A DNA stretch of 6,736 bases from Atribacterota bacterium (GTDB lineage: Bacteria; Atribacterota; Phoenicimicrobiia; Phoenicimicrobiales; Phoenicimicrobiaceae). Numbering within the stretch: the first letter of the stretch is position 1; each line of letters begins with the position of its first letter. The position numbers and the translations under genes are program-made. Below, one piece after another: positions 1 to 5,965 of the stretch. The notes beneath the pieces were generated by a model. That model saw only the letters and a list, made by a program, of their open reading frames with translations. It did no database searches and was not told where the DNA came from. Location of the stretch: contig DAOUWX010000097.1 in assembly GCA_030666935.1 (NCBI GenBank), positions 1-6,736 on the forward strand. The letters are read 5' to 3'.

Positions 1-641
1 ACCTCGCGCTTTATATTGACCATACTTTGTTAAAACCTGACGCAACAGAGGCTCAGGTGAAAAAATTATGCGAAGAAGCCGCGCAGTATGCTTTTTGTAC
101 GGTTTGTGTTAATCCTTCCTGGGTGGCTTATTGTGCCAGGAAATTAAGAGGGACCGGAGTTAAAGTCTGCGCTGTTGTGGGATTTCCGTTGGGGGCAACA
201 GACAGCAGGACCAAGGCTTACGAAACTCGTAATGCCATAGAAAACGGAGCCGATGAAATAGATATGGTAATTAATGTAGGAGCCCTAAGAAATAGTGACC
301 TAAAGACTGTGGAAGCTGATTTAAGAGCAGTATTAACAGCTTGCAGAAATACCACGACTACTAAAGCAATCATTGAAACTTGCTTGCTATCAGACGAGGA
401 AAAAGTAATTGCTTCTCAATTGGTAAAGAAGGTTGGTTATAATTTTGTAAAAACTTCTACCGGTTTTTCTACCGCCGGTGCTACTGTCCAAGATATTACT
501 CTGATTCGCAGGACAGTAGGCCCAAAAATGGAGATTAAAGCAGCAGGCGGAATCCGTACTTACGAAGATGCTCTATTAATGATTCGCTCCGGGGCAACAC
601 GGCTGGGCTGTAGTGCCAGTGTAAAAATTGTTAGTGTCTGA
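1..641 (+). CDS. deoC: Deoxyribose-phosphate aldolase (DERA), 5'-truncated by the window edge
   Basis: This class I aldolase cleaves 2-deoxy-D-ribose-5-phosphate to glyceraldehyde-3-phosphate and acetaldehyde in the cytosol or, in some lineages, inside a microcompartment. The frame is open from base 3 and reads LALYIDHTLLKPDAT, the family's N-terminal strand, so the TTG at 27 is internal and only a few residues are missing. The EIDMVIN motif carries the conserved Asp (codon 261-263). FVKTSTGFS carries the Schiff-base Lys (450-452). IKAAGGIRT carries the second active-site Lys (537-539). The protein ends in SVKIVSV, close to the usual SGVKIV ending, so there is no C-terminal extension. The length (about 212 residues seen) fits the short bacterial form. 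pduL follows after 47 bp on the same strand, which suggests one transcript and acetaldehyde metabolism rather than only nucleoside salvage. Family assignment is very secure; microcompartment location is inference. Confidence 0.96.
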   Translation, partial: LALYIDHTLLKPDATEAQVKKLCEEAAQYAFCTVCVNPSWVAYCARKLRGTGVKVCAVVGFPLGATDSRTKAYETRNAIENGADEIDMVINVGALRNSDLKTVEADLRAVLTACRNTTTTKAIIETCLLSDEEKVIASQLVKKVGYNFVKTSTGFSTAGATVQDITLIRRTVGPKMEIKAAGGIRTYEDALLMIRSGATRLGCSASVKIVSV

Positions 642-688
642 TATTATTCTGATATTATAAAGAATAGATGAATCGAGGATTGTAAACA

Positions 689-1345
689 ATGGAAGAACAA
701 GATTATAAAAAACTTGTAGAAATGATAACTGAAACGATTTACAAAGAAATAAAACCGAAAGAAGAATCATCCAATCTTTTCTCTATCCCTGTAGAGATAT
801 CCAATCACCATGTTCATTTAACCAGGGACTCTTTGGATGTTTTATATGGAAAGGATTATGAGCTTACTAAATCACGGGATTTGTCTCAGCCCGGAGAATT
901 TGCCAGCAATGAGATGATAAGTATAATTGGTGCAAATATGAGAGTTATCGAAAAAGTAAGAATTCTTGGACCCCTTCGAGAATATACACAAGCAGAATTG
1001 TCCATTACTGATGGATATTTTTTGGGGTTAGATCTTTCTACCAGAGTATCGGGGAATATAAAAGGTTCTCCGCCCATCACTATTATCGGACCAAAAGGTG
1101 TTTTAACCCTTTCAGAAGGAGCTATTCGAGCTGCTCGGCATATACATATGACTCCCAAGGATGCGGAATCTTATGGGGTGAAGGACAAAGATAGAGTGAA
1201 TGTGGAAGTATCAGGAGAACATGGAGTTATTTATAAAGATGTGGTAGTCAGGGTTTCTCAAAAAAGCAAGTTAGCCCTTCATCTGGATACAGATGAAGCC
1301 AATGCGGGGAATTTAAAAGGAAGCGGTTTAGCAAGAATTTTATAA
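689..1345 (+). CDS. pduL: PduL-type phosphate acyltransferase, probable microcompartment cargo
   Basis: PduL proteins exchange CoA for phosphate on acetyl-CoA or propionyl-CoA, giving acyl phosphate and free CoA; many work inside bacterial microcompartments. The 218-residue product shows the family's metal-site motifs: SNHHVHLT (H41, H43), YTQAELSITD (E103), RHIHM (H151, H153) and LHLDTDEANA (H198). Two similar beta-barrel halves cover about residues 33-115 and 120-218. Residues 2-21 (DYKKLVEMITETIYKEI and flanks) form a predicted amphipathic helix, followed by a polar linker to about residue 30. This is the form of the N-terminal encapsulation peptide of compartment-targeted PduL. The ATG at 689 follows GAGG at 675-678 with a 10-nt gap. 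Its place after deoC fits a route acetaldehyde to acetyl-CoA to acetyl phosphate; the needed aldehyde dehydrogenase and acetate kinase are not in the window. Confidence 0.94.
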   Translation: MEEQDYKKLVEMITETIYKEIKPKEESSNLFSIPVEISNHHVHLTRDSLDVLYGKDYELTKSRDLSQPGEFASNEMISIIGANMRVIEKVRILGPLREYTQAELSITDGYFLGLDLSTRVSGNIKGSPPITIIGPKGVLTLSEGAIRAARHIHMTPKDAESYGVKDKDRVNVEVSGEHGVIYKDVVVRVSQKSKLALHLDTDEANAGNLKGSGLARIL

Positions 1346-1429
1346 ATAGTTAAATCTCTTAAAGGTTTCATGTTTTAATTGGATTAATTTATTTTTAAAA
1401 ACTTATATGATTATAAAAAAGGATATAAT

Positions 1430-2209
1430 ATGACTGAAAAAAATTTTCGAACTAATTATATACTTAATAGACTATCTATCGATGGTTTTGCGAACATCAA
1501 AGATTTGTCTAAAAAATTAGAAGTTTCAGAGATGACCGTTAGAAGGGATCTTAAAGAATTATCTAAAGAAAATATTGTTACTCTTATTCCAGGAGGAGCT
1601 GTTCTAAAAAGAAATTCCTCGCCTGATACAAGTGAAGAAAAATATCTGATTAAAACAGCAAAATCATTGATGCTGGAAGAGAAAATTAAGATTTGCCGAA
1701 AGGCAGCTTCTTTAATAAAACCAGATGATGTAATTATTATAGATGCGGGTTCTACTACAGAAAATCTTCCTAAATTTATTCCGGAAAATATGCCCCTTAC
1801 CATTATATGTTATGCATTGAATGTTTTATTTAATGTTTATGAGAACAATAATTGGAAATTAATTTTTTCTGGCGGTTATTTCCATAATGATGTTTTAATG
1901 TTTGAAAGTCCTGAGGGAATAGAGACAATAAAAAGAATAAGAGCTAACACATCTTTTGTGGCAGCGGGAGGTATTTCTGAAAAACTTGAGCTTACCACCC
2001 CGACTTCTTATGAAAAAGAGACTAAAAGGGCAATTATTGAATCTTCACATAAAAAGGTGTTAATGGTAGATTCTTCAAAATTTGGGAAAATTAAGATTTC
2101 GCATTTTGCTGATCTTACCGATTTTGATATTGTTATCACTGATTCAGGAATTTCTAAAGAATTTGAAGAAATTGTCAAAAACATCGGTATCGAACTATAT
2201 ATTGTTTAA
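1430..2209 (+). CDS. DeoR-family transcriptional regulator
   Basis: This 259-residue protein has the two DeoR-family domains. Residues 6-58 are the N-terminal winged helix-turn-helix, with the signature VSEMTVRRDLKEL (32-44) and the closing PGGAV. Residues 75-235 are the DeoRC sugar-phosphate sensor domain, with IIIDAGSTTENL (103-113), FVAAGGIS (176-183) and the VDSSKFGK motif (213-220). Members usually repress carbohydrate operons and release DNA on binding a phosphorylated sugar. The start ATG follows AAAAAGGA (1416-1423) at 6 nt. The gene lies 84 bp after pduL in the same direction and may be co-transcribed or have its own promoter in that AT-rich gap. Likely targets are the deoC-pduL operon and/or the aldo/keto reductase gene; this is inference. 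Its last 23 codons and stop are duplicated as a fragment at 4282-4353. Confidence 0.93.
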   Translation: MTEKNFRTNYILNRLSIDGFANIKDLSKKLEVSEMTVRRDLKELSKENIVTLIPGGAVLKRNSSPDTSEEKYLIKTAKSLMLEEKIKICRKAASLIKPDDVIIIDAGSTTENLPKFIPENMPLTIICYALNVLFNVYENNNWKLIFSGGYFHNDVLMFESPEGIETIKRIRANTSFVAAGGISEKLELTTPTSYEKETKRAIIESSHKKVLMVDSSKFGKIKISHFADLTDFDIVITDSGISKEFEEIVKNIGIELYIV

Positions 2210-2528
2210 AGAAAATAAACACTGATTCCTTTTTTATATCTCGATTTAATAAATTATTAATAAACCAACTTACAAATTCATCCATTCATTATTCAAACGT
2301 TTTATTCGTAGATAATTTATTTGCTATAAATAATAGTTGTATCACGGTACAATGAATTTTTTATATAATACGTATTTTACGAGCAAAAAACGAAATTTAA
2401 GTAAGGAAGTGATAGATAGGAAATAAATGATGCTTGTTAAATGATTGAATCTTAAACAAAAGAGTTAATTAAAAAATTTCTGGTAAATAGTCAATTGTAA
2501 GAAAAAAATATTTGAGGGGGTTATTATT
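2210..2528. other. 319-bp intergenic spacer, probable regulatory region of the aldo/keto reductase gene
   Basis: No open frame of useful length with a ribosome binding site is seen on either strand. The sequence is very AT-rich. It holds a TATAAT box with two short palindromes near its middle (listed separately). There is no obvious hairpin plus T-run terminator for the DeoR gene. Its length, and the strong ribosome site GAGGGGG at 2514-2520 just before the next gene, suggest that a new transcription unit starts here. Confidence 0.5.
2337..2376 (+). promoter_or_regulatory. Candidate -10 box flanked by two palindromes (possible operator/promoter)
   Basis: TATAAT at 2364-2369 matches the sigma-70-type -10 consensus exactly. 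No good -35 box stands at 16-18 bp; the nearest, TTGTAT at 2337, is 21 bp away, so the promoter is uncertain. TTGTA (2337-2341) and TACAA (2348-2352) form an inverted repeat around a 6-nt centre. AATACGTATT (2367-2376) is a perfect 10-bp palindrome overlapping the -10. Such symmetry at a promoter is typical of operators, and the DeoR protein encoded just upstream is the obvious candidate binder. In AT-rich DNA short palindromes also arise by chance. Confidence 0.35.
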
Positions 2529-3506
2529 GTGGAATATAGAAATATAGGTTTATCTGGGATTAAAGCTTCGGTTGTTGGTTTGGGTACTTGGGCGATTGGT
2601 GGTTGGGCTTGGGGAGGAACAAATGAACCAGATGCGATTAAAGCAATTCATGCAAGCTTGGAAGAGGGAATTACTTTAATTGATACTGCCCCGGCTTATG
2701 GTCTTGGTGTATCTGAAAAAATTGTAGGCAAGGCGATTGTTGGAAAACGTGATAAAGTAGTAATAGCTACTAAATGTGGAATAGTATGGCATACTAAAAT
2801 GGGTGATTACTTATTTGATATATTAGGCAAAAGGATATATCGATATCTCGCTCAAAAGTCCATTCGATATGAGGTTGAGCAGAGTCTTACTCGTCTTCAA
2901 ACAGATTATATTGATTTATATCAGACGCATTGGCCAGATTGTACTACTCCAATAACTGAAACTATGCAAACTTTGTTAGATTTAAAGAAAGAAGGAAAAA
3001 TAAGAGCTATTGGTGTAAGCAATGTCAATCTGAAACAAATTAAAGAATATCAATCATTAGGAATCGTGGACAGTACTCAGGAAAAATATAATATGTTCGA
3101 TAGAGAATTAGAAGAAACAATGCTCCCCTACTGCCACAAAGAAAATATTTCTGTTTTAAGTTATGCTTCGTTAGCATCGGGTATTTTAACGGGTAAAATT
3201 ACACCAGAACGGAAATTTGTTGGAGACGACCTACGGAAAGATGATGCTCGTTTTACCCCAAAAAATATAAAATTAGTAATAGAAATGCTTGACGAACTCA
3301 GACCGATTGCTGAAGAACACAAGATAACAATTGCTCAATTAGTTATTGCATGGACCATCTCTCAAAAAGGAATTACTTTTGCTCTTTGTGGAGCTCGGAA
3401 TCCAAAACAGGCAAAGGAAAATGCATATGCAGGCGATATTATTTTAACCGAGGTGGAAAAAGAGACTATAGATGGTATAATTGCAAAACATAAAAATATA
3501 GTTTAA
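2529..3506 (+). CDS. Aldo/keto reductase, IolS-like (AKR11-type)
   Basis: This 325-residue protein is an NAD(P)H-dependent aldo/keto reductase of the TIM-barrel superfamily, which reduces aldehydes or ketones or oxidises sugars. The catalytic tetrad is complete: D52 and Y57 in LIDTAPAYG, K82 in VIATKCG, and H134 in YQTHWPD. IGVSN (161-165), the Q184/Y187 stretch and the C-terminal GARNPKQAKEN (288-298) match the cofactor-binding parts. Overall motif wording resembles B. subtilis IolS more than plant-type or E. coli DkgA-type enzymes. The start is GTG at 2529, chosen because GAGGGGG (2514-2520) lies 8 nt upstream and the family N-terminus (YRNIGLSG) begins there. The substrate cannot be read from sequence; a sugar, inositol-like compound or reactive aldehyde would suit the neighbourhood. 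The next gene follows on the same strand after 124 bp. Confidence 0.93.
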   Translation: MEYRNIGLSGIKASVVGLGTWAIGGWAWGGTNEPDAIKAIHASLEEGITLIDTAPAYGLGVSEKIVGKAIVGKRDKVVIATKCGIVWHTKMGDYLFDILGKRIYRYLAQKSIRYEVEQSLTRLQTDYIDLYQTHWPDCTTPITETMQTLLDLKKEGKIRAIGVSNVNLKQIKEYQSLGIVDSTQEKYNMFDRELEETMLPYCHKENISVLSYASLASGILTGKITPERKFVGDDLRKDDARFTPKNIKLVIEMLDELRPIAEEHKITIAQLVIAWTISQKGITFALCGARNPKQAKENAYAGDIILTEVEKETIDGIIAKHKNIV

Positions 3507-3518
3507 AAGATTATGTGA

Positions 3519-3605
3519 TTATTGAAGTTCGGTAATTGGATTCAAGGTTGGCCAATACAGCAAAAGTACTGCGAGAATGACGGTACAGTTATCATTCCTG
3601 AATAA
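3519..3605 (+). pseudogene. Possible C-terminal remnant of a lost gene
   Basis: Between the reductase and the AllA-like gene, the frame open from 3519 to the TAA at 3603-3605 reads like the end of a real protein, with the stretch GNWIQGWPIQQKYCENDG followed by TVIIPE and stop. It is not in frame with either neighbour, has no start codon or ribosome site, and an in-frame TGA lies just before it. I do not recognise the family with confidence; the DG-TV-IPE ending loosely resembles the tail of seryl-tRNA synthetase, but this is too short to claim. It could also be chance. Confidence 0.25.
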
Positions 3606-3611
3606 AAAAGT

Positions 3612-3617
3612 GAGGTG
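3612..3617 (+). promoter_or_regulatory. Ribosome binding site that sets the AllA-like start
   Basis: GAGGTG precedes the ATG at 3631 by 13 nt. The longer possible start at 3577 has no comparable site, and its extra 18 residues overlap the remnant-like frame that ends at 3605. The 3631 start also begins with MKKITAEKLT, the position where AllA-family proteins start. Confidence 0.6.
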
Positions 3618-3630
3618 GAATAAAATTAAA

Positions 3631-4134
3631 ATGAAGAAAATTACAGCAGAAAAATTAACATTAAACAATTTTAGAGCCTTTGGGAATTTTATTTCTACGT
3701 TGAGCCCGGAAGGTCCTAAGATTGGAGAAGAGCCAATAGAATTTTATAGGGATATGTTACAAATAAGATTGGGACAGTCTAATGCCGTTTCTGTTTCTGT
3801 GTGCCGTGTCAAGAAGCGGGAAGCTTTAGTCGATTGTGTTGAGTACCATAGTAAAACAAGTGAAGGATTTATGCCATTAGATGGTGATGTTTTAATGTGT
3901 GTTCTCCCTGCAACTCCTGTTGGAGAACTTGATATAAAAAATGCAAAAGCATTCATAGTACCTAAAGGAACCTTAGTTAATATAAATACTGGAGTTTGGC
4001 ACTATGCCCCTTATCCTATACAAGATGATCATGTAAATGTTCTTGTTATGCTTCCTGAAAGAACATATGCAAATGACTGTAAAGTAGTAACATTAGATAA
4101 AGATGAGTTACTGTTTATAAAAAAACCAGAGTAG
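3631..4134 (+). CDS. Ureidoglycolate lyase (AllA)-family cupin-like protein
   Basis: The 167-residue product aligns by eye along its whole length with the AllA fold. It has an N-terminal FRAFGNFI segment, the VEYHSKTSEGFMPLDGDVL core (70-88; AllA has ERHPLGTQAFIPMKGEV), AFIVPKGTLVNINTGVWH (107-124; AllA has NYHRNVWHH), and the final VNVLVMLPE strand. AllA releases glyoxylate and urea from ureidoglycolate in allantoin breakdown. No other purine-catabolism gene is in the window, and the family has members outside that pathway, so the reaction here is uncertain. Following an aldo/keto reductase in a sugar-metabolism setting, it may act on a sugar-derived acid, lactone or hydroxy-keto compound, but this is a guess. 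The first AllA His pair is partly changed (WHHP is WHYAP here), which also argues for caution about substrate. No signal peptide is visible, so it should be cytosolic. Confidence 0.75.
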   Translation: MKKITAEKLTLNNFRAFGNFISTLSPEGPKIGEEPIEFYRDMLQIRLGQSNAVSVSVCRVKKREALVDCVEYHSKTSEGFMPLDGDVLMCVLPATPVGELDIKNAKAFIVPKGTLVNINTGVWHYAPYPIQDDHVNVLVMLPERTYANDCKVVTLDKDELLFIKKPE

Positions 4135-4192
4135 TAGAGGATTGATAAATAATAGGCTTTCAAAAAACCCGCTCTTTAAAAATTAAATATTA

Positions 4193-4260
4193 GGAAGGAA
4201 AGATTTTACAAAACAAATCTTATCTTTGTTGCTTGTCTTAGCAGTAGTCAAGGCCAAAAG
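4193..4260 (+). pseudogene. Possible remnant of a secreted-protein (signal peptide) start
   Basis: After an AGGAAGG ribosome-site-like stretch (4192-4198), the frame from 4199 reads KDFTKQILSLLLVLAVVKAK, closely resembling the signal peptide of a substrate-binding protein such as a sugar ABC transporter component. The expected ATG is missing, and hydrophobic sequence gives way to basic residues, then to the DeoR-like fragment in another frame. It fits a decayed gene start joined to a gene end by deletion. The stretch is short and low in complexity, so chance is possible. Confidence 0.3.
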
Positions 4261-4281
4261 AAGAATGGTTGTATGGGTGAT

Positions 4282-4353
4282 AGTGATTCAGGAATTTCCA
4301 AAGAATATGAAGAGATTATCAAAAATATTGATATTAAGTTATATATAGTCTAA
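4282..4353 (+). pseudogene. Fragment of a second DeoR-family regulator (C-terminal 23 codons)
   Basis: The frame 4282-4353 encodes SDSGISKEYEEIIKNIDIKL followed by YIV and stop. It matches the end of the intact regulator (2138-2209) at 18 of 23 residues and, by hand alignment without gaps, 58 of 72 bases including the stop. Most differences are synonymous or conservative (T/S, F/Y, V/I), so it was under coding selection after divergence: it comes from a paralogous gene rather than a recent copy. Similarity stops sharply at about 4282. An ATG at 4273 could open a 26-codon frame, but no ribosome site supports it. Nothing of the HTH or sensor core remains, so it is not functional as a regulator. 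Confidence 0.8.
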
Positions 4354-4414
4354 AATAAAAATTGAAACAAGTTAGAGGAATTACTATCCATTATAAGAAA
4401 AGGGGAGGGATAAA

Positions 4415-4939
4415 ATGAGATTATTTGGTGGAGTTTTTATGGGAATTGTATTTTTAACAATAGGTATAATTTTACTTCTTAATAGTTTTTTTAACTTTAA
4501 TATTAATATATTTAAATTAACAATAGGAATTCTTATTGTCTTGTTCGGAGTATTTGTCCTATTTAATGGTTTTGGTTTTCAAGATAGCAGAAACATTGTC
4601 TTTAGAGAAGGAATAATCAGGGTTTCAGAAGTTCAAGATGAATATAATATTATATTTGCTTCAGGTACAGTAGATTTATCAAAAGTGAAGATAGAAGATG
4701 AGGTGAAGAAAATAGAGGTTAATACCATATTTGCAGAGGGAAAAGTTATCCTTAATCCTGATGTCCCAACATTAATTAAAGCGAGTTCTGCCTTTGGTGA
4801 ATTAAAATTACCGGATAGTTCATCGGTGGTATTTGGTTCCCAAAAATATAGGATAGGCGAGATTAGTGCTGATCAGGGATATTTGGAGATTGAAGCAAGC
4901 GCAGTATTTGGTGTGCTGAAATTCATTATCACAAATTAA
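4415..4939 (+). CDS. Two-helix membrane protein with LiaF-like C-terminal domain
   Basis: Residues 4-27 and 31-54 are two hydrophobic helices separated by a short FNFNINIFK turn. Residues 58-174 are soluble and strand-rich, with repeated short units (IFASGTVDLSKV, NTIFAEGKVILN, SSAFGELKLPD, ASAVFGVLKFI). This is the arrangement of LiaI/LiaF-type and 'cell wall-active antibiotics response' proteins, whose C-terminal domain forms a small beta structure and whose helices sit in the inner membrane. In Firmicutes LiaF restrains the LiaRS envelope-stress system; no histidine kinase or response regulator is in the window, so that role should not be assumed. The ATG at 4415 has a strong GGGGAGGG site (4402-4409) 5 nt upstream; Met9 would be a weaker start. 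It stands alone after the debris region and ends before a convergent terminator hairpin. Confidence 0.72.
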   Translation: MRLFGGVFMGIVFLTIGIILLLNSFFNFNINIFKLTIGILIVLFGVFVLFNGFGFQDSRNIVFREGIIRVSEVQDEYNIIFASGTVDLSKVKIEDEVKKIEVNTIFAEGKVILNPDVPTLIKASSAFGELKLPDSSSVVFGSQKYRIGEISADQGYLEIEASAVFGVLKFIITN

Positions 4940-4993
4940 TTTTTGTAGTTTTCCAAAACGAAAAAAAGATTAGGTATTTGTTGTACAAAAAGA

Positions 4994-5016
4994 TCAGGGG
5001 TAAATTTTACCCCTGA
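4994..5016. terminator. Bidirectional hairpin terminator between convergent genes
   Basis: TCAGGGGTAAA (4994-5004) pairs with TTTACCCCTGA (5006-5016), an 11-bp perfect inverted repeat; in RNA the inner A-T pairs would open to form the loop. Read on the minus strand the stem is followed by TCTTTTTGT, a proper T-run for the lipoprotein gene. On the plus strand it is followed by AT-rich sequence with TTTT at 5025-5028, less canonical. It lies 54 bp past the membrane-protein stop and 42 bp past the lipoprotein stop. Confidence 0.8.
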
Positions 5017-5058
5017 CCAAATAATTTTAAAAATTTATTTATTTGTCTGCAATAAAAA

Positions 5059-5901
5059 TTACTTTATTTCTACTTCTTCACAACAGCAAAAACAACTGCC
5101 ACTACCTTGTCCCGATGAACCTATGCCAGAAGTTTGTAAAGTAAAATTATCAGTTTGAACTGAAATAGTGACTAAAGGAGTTGCCCAGGCCCAATTATAA
5201 TCTAAGTAACAGCAATCTTCAGTTTTGGTTACTTTGCATTTTACCTTGGCATCACCAAAAGACATCCATGCAATGCAGTTGTGAATACAGGCAACAAGTT
5301 TACCTTCAACACAGATACAGTCTAAATCAACGGTAATTTCTCCCCTCTTGCTGCCCCATAACCAGCTAATTTCATAATTAAAACATCTCTTTTTAGATTT
5401 TATTTCCACCATTACTGCATTAGAGAGCATATTATCATATATAATATCAGTATCATCTATTACACAAGTAGTAGTGAAGGTATCTGTTCCTTTTTGCCAA
5501 TTAATGGTAACAAGATGCATTCCAGTTTGAATTAATGATTCTACCAAATCTTCCCAATCTGAAATAGTCTGGGAATCGAGACCTGCAACATCTTCAAGTA
5601 AAACAGCGGTAGCAGAAGAAGTATCATTTATATCGACATCAGGCAGCCAGGCTGAATCAGCTGAAAGAATTTCATCAAGTATGGTATCAAGTTCAGCAGT
5701 TGAATCAATCGTCCCTTCATAAGTCCATGCTGTATCTGCCTGCACATTGGTTCCGTATTGTGTATTCCAGTTGGCGATAGCAGTGTCTAATTTTGTCTTT
5801 ACTGTATTTGGAAGACCAGAAACCGGTGGGGTAACACATCCTGTAAATAGCAAAGCAAGAGAAATAATTATTACTGAACTAATAAGGATAAACTTTTTCA
5901 T
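5059..5901 (-). CDS. Cysteine-rich lipoprotein of unknown function
   Basis: I do not recognise a family. The 280-residue product starts with MKKF, a hydrophobic stretch (residues 4-19) and the lipobox FTGC, so C22 would be lipidated and the protein anchored outside the inner membrane. Residues 30-130 are acidic, rich in D, T, S and A, and probably helical (DTAIANW, AELDTILDEILSAD, ISDWEDLVESLI). Residues 131-260 look beta-rich with many aromatic residues. Thirteen further cysteines occur, all after residue 145: single ones at 146, 173, 205, 209 and 222, C195/C197, C230-C231, and CFCCC at 270-274 in a Gly/Ser-rich tail just before the acidic end EEVEIK. This suggests disulphides or metal binding outside the cytosol. 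ATG at 5901 is chosen over an upstream TTG at 5916 because GGAGGTGA lies 5 nt before it and the TTG would lie within that site. Confidence 0.8.
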   Translation of the reverse strand: MKKFILISSVIIISLALLFTGCVTPPVSGLPNTVKTKLDTAIANWNTQYGTNVQADTAWTYEGTIDSTAELDTILDEILSADSAWLPDVDINDTSSATAVLLEDVAGLDSQTISDWEDLVESLIQTGMHLVTINWQKGTDTFTTTCVIDDTDIIYDNMLSNAVMVEIKSKKRCFNYEISWLWGSKRGEITVDLDCICVEGKLVACIHNCIAWMSFGDAKVKCKVTKTEDCCYLDYNWAWATPLVTISVQTDNFTLQTSGIGSSGQGSGSCFCCCEEVEIK

Positions 5902-5906
5902 TTTTA

Positions 5907-5914
5907 TCACCTCC
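5907..5914 (-). promoter_or_regulatory. Strong ribosome binding site of the lipoprotein gene
   Basis: Read on the minus strand this is GGAGGTGA, a near-perfect complement to the 16S rRNA 3' end, 5 nt before the ATG at 5901. It fixes the start of the lipoprotein gene. An exact 14-nt copy of this site and its A-rich flank occurs 50 bp upstream. Confidence 0.85.
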
Positions 5915-5950
5915 AAAATAATTCATTCTCTAGATAGTTATCTTATTATT

Positions 5951-5964
5951 TTTTTATCACCTCC
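5951..5964 (-). repeat. Exact duplicate of the Shine-Dalgarno region, no gene behind it
   Basis: The minus strand reads GGAGGTGATAAAAA at 5964-5951, identical to 5914-5901 at an exact 50-bp spacing. With its 5' flank (AAAGGAGGTGAT) it is a full-length anti-SD complement. No ATG, GTG or TTG lies at the right distance: the next codons are ATA/ATAAGATAA-like. It may be a ribosome standby site or the relic of a small tandem duplication. Confidence 0.6.
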
Positions 5965-5965
5965 T

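Noticed and set aside
27..29. TTG at 27 as the deoC start
   Set aside because: The frame stays open to the window edge and the upstream codons encode the conserved YIDHTLLKP strand, so the TTG is an internal leucine.
886..1158. 90-codon minus-strand frame opposite pduL
   Set aside because: Shadow of a well-supported gene; no ribosome site or protein-like motifs.
1456..1803. 115-codon minus-strand frame opposite the DeoR gene
   Set aside because: Shadow frame; the plus-strand product has clear domain motifs.
3577..3630. 18-residue N-terminal extension of the AllA-like protein
   Set aside because: No ribosome site before 3577; the better-placed GAGGTG and the family N-terminus support 3631.
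4273..4353. 26-codon small protein starting at ATG 4273
   Set aside because: No ribosome site, and the sequence is explained as the tail of a lost DeoR paralogue.
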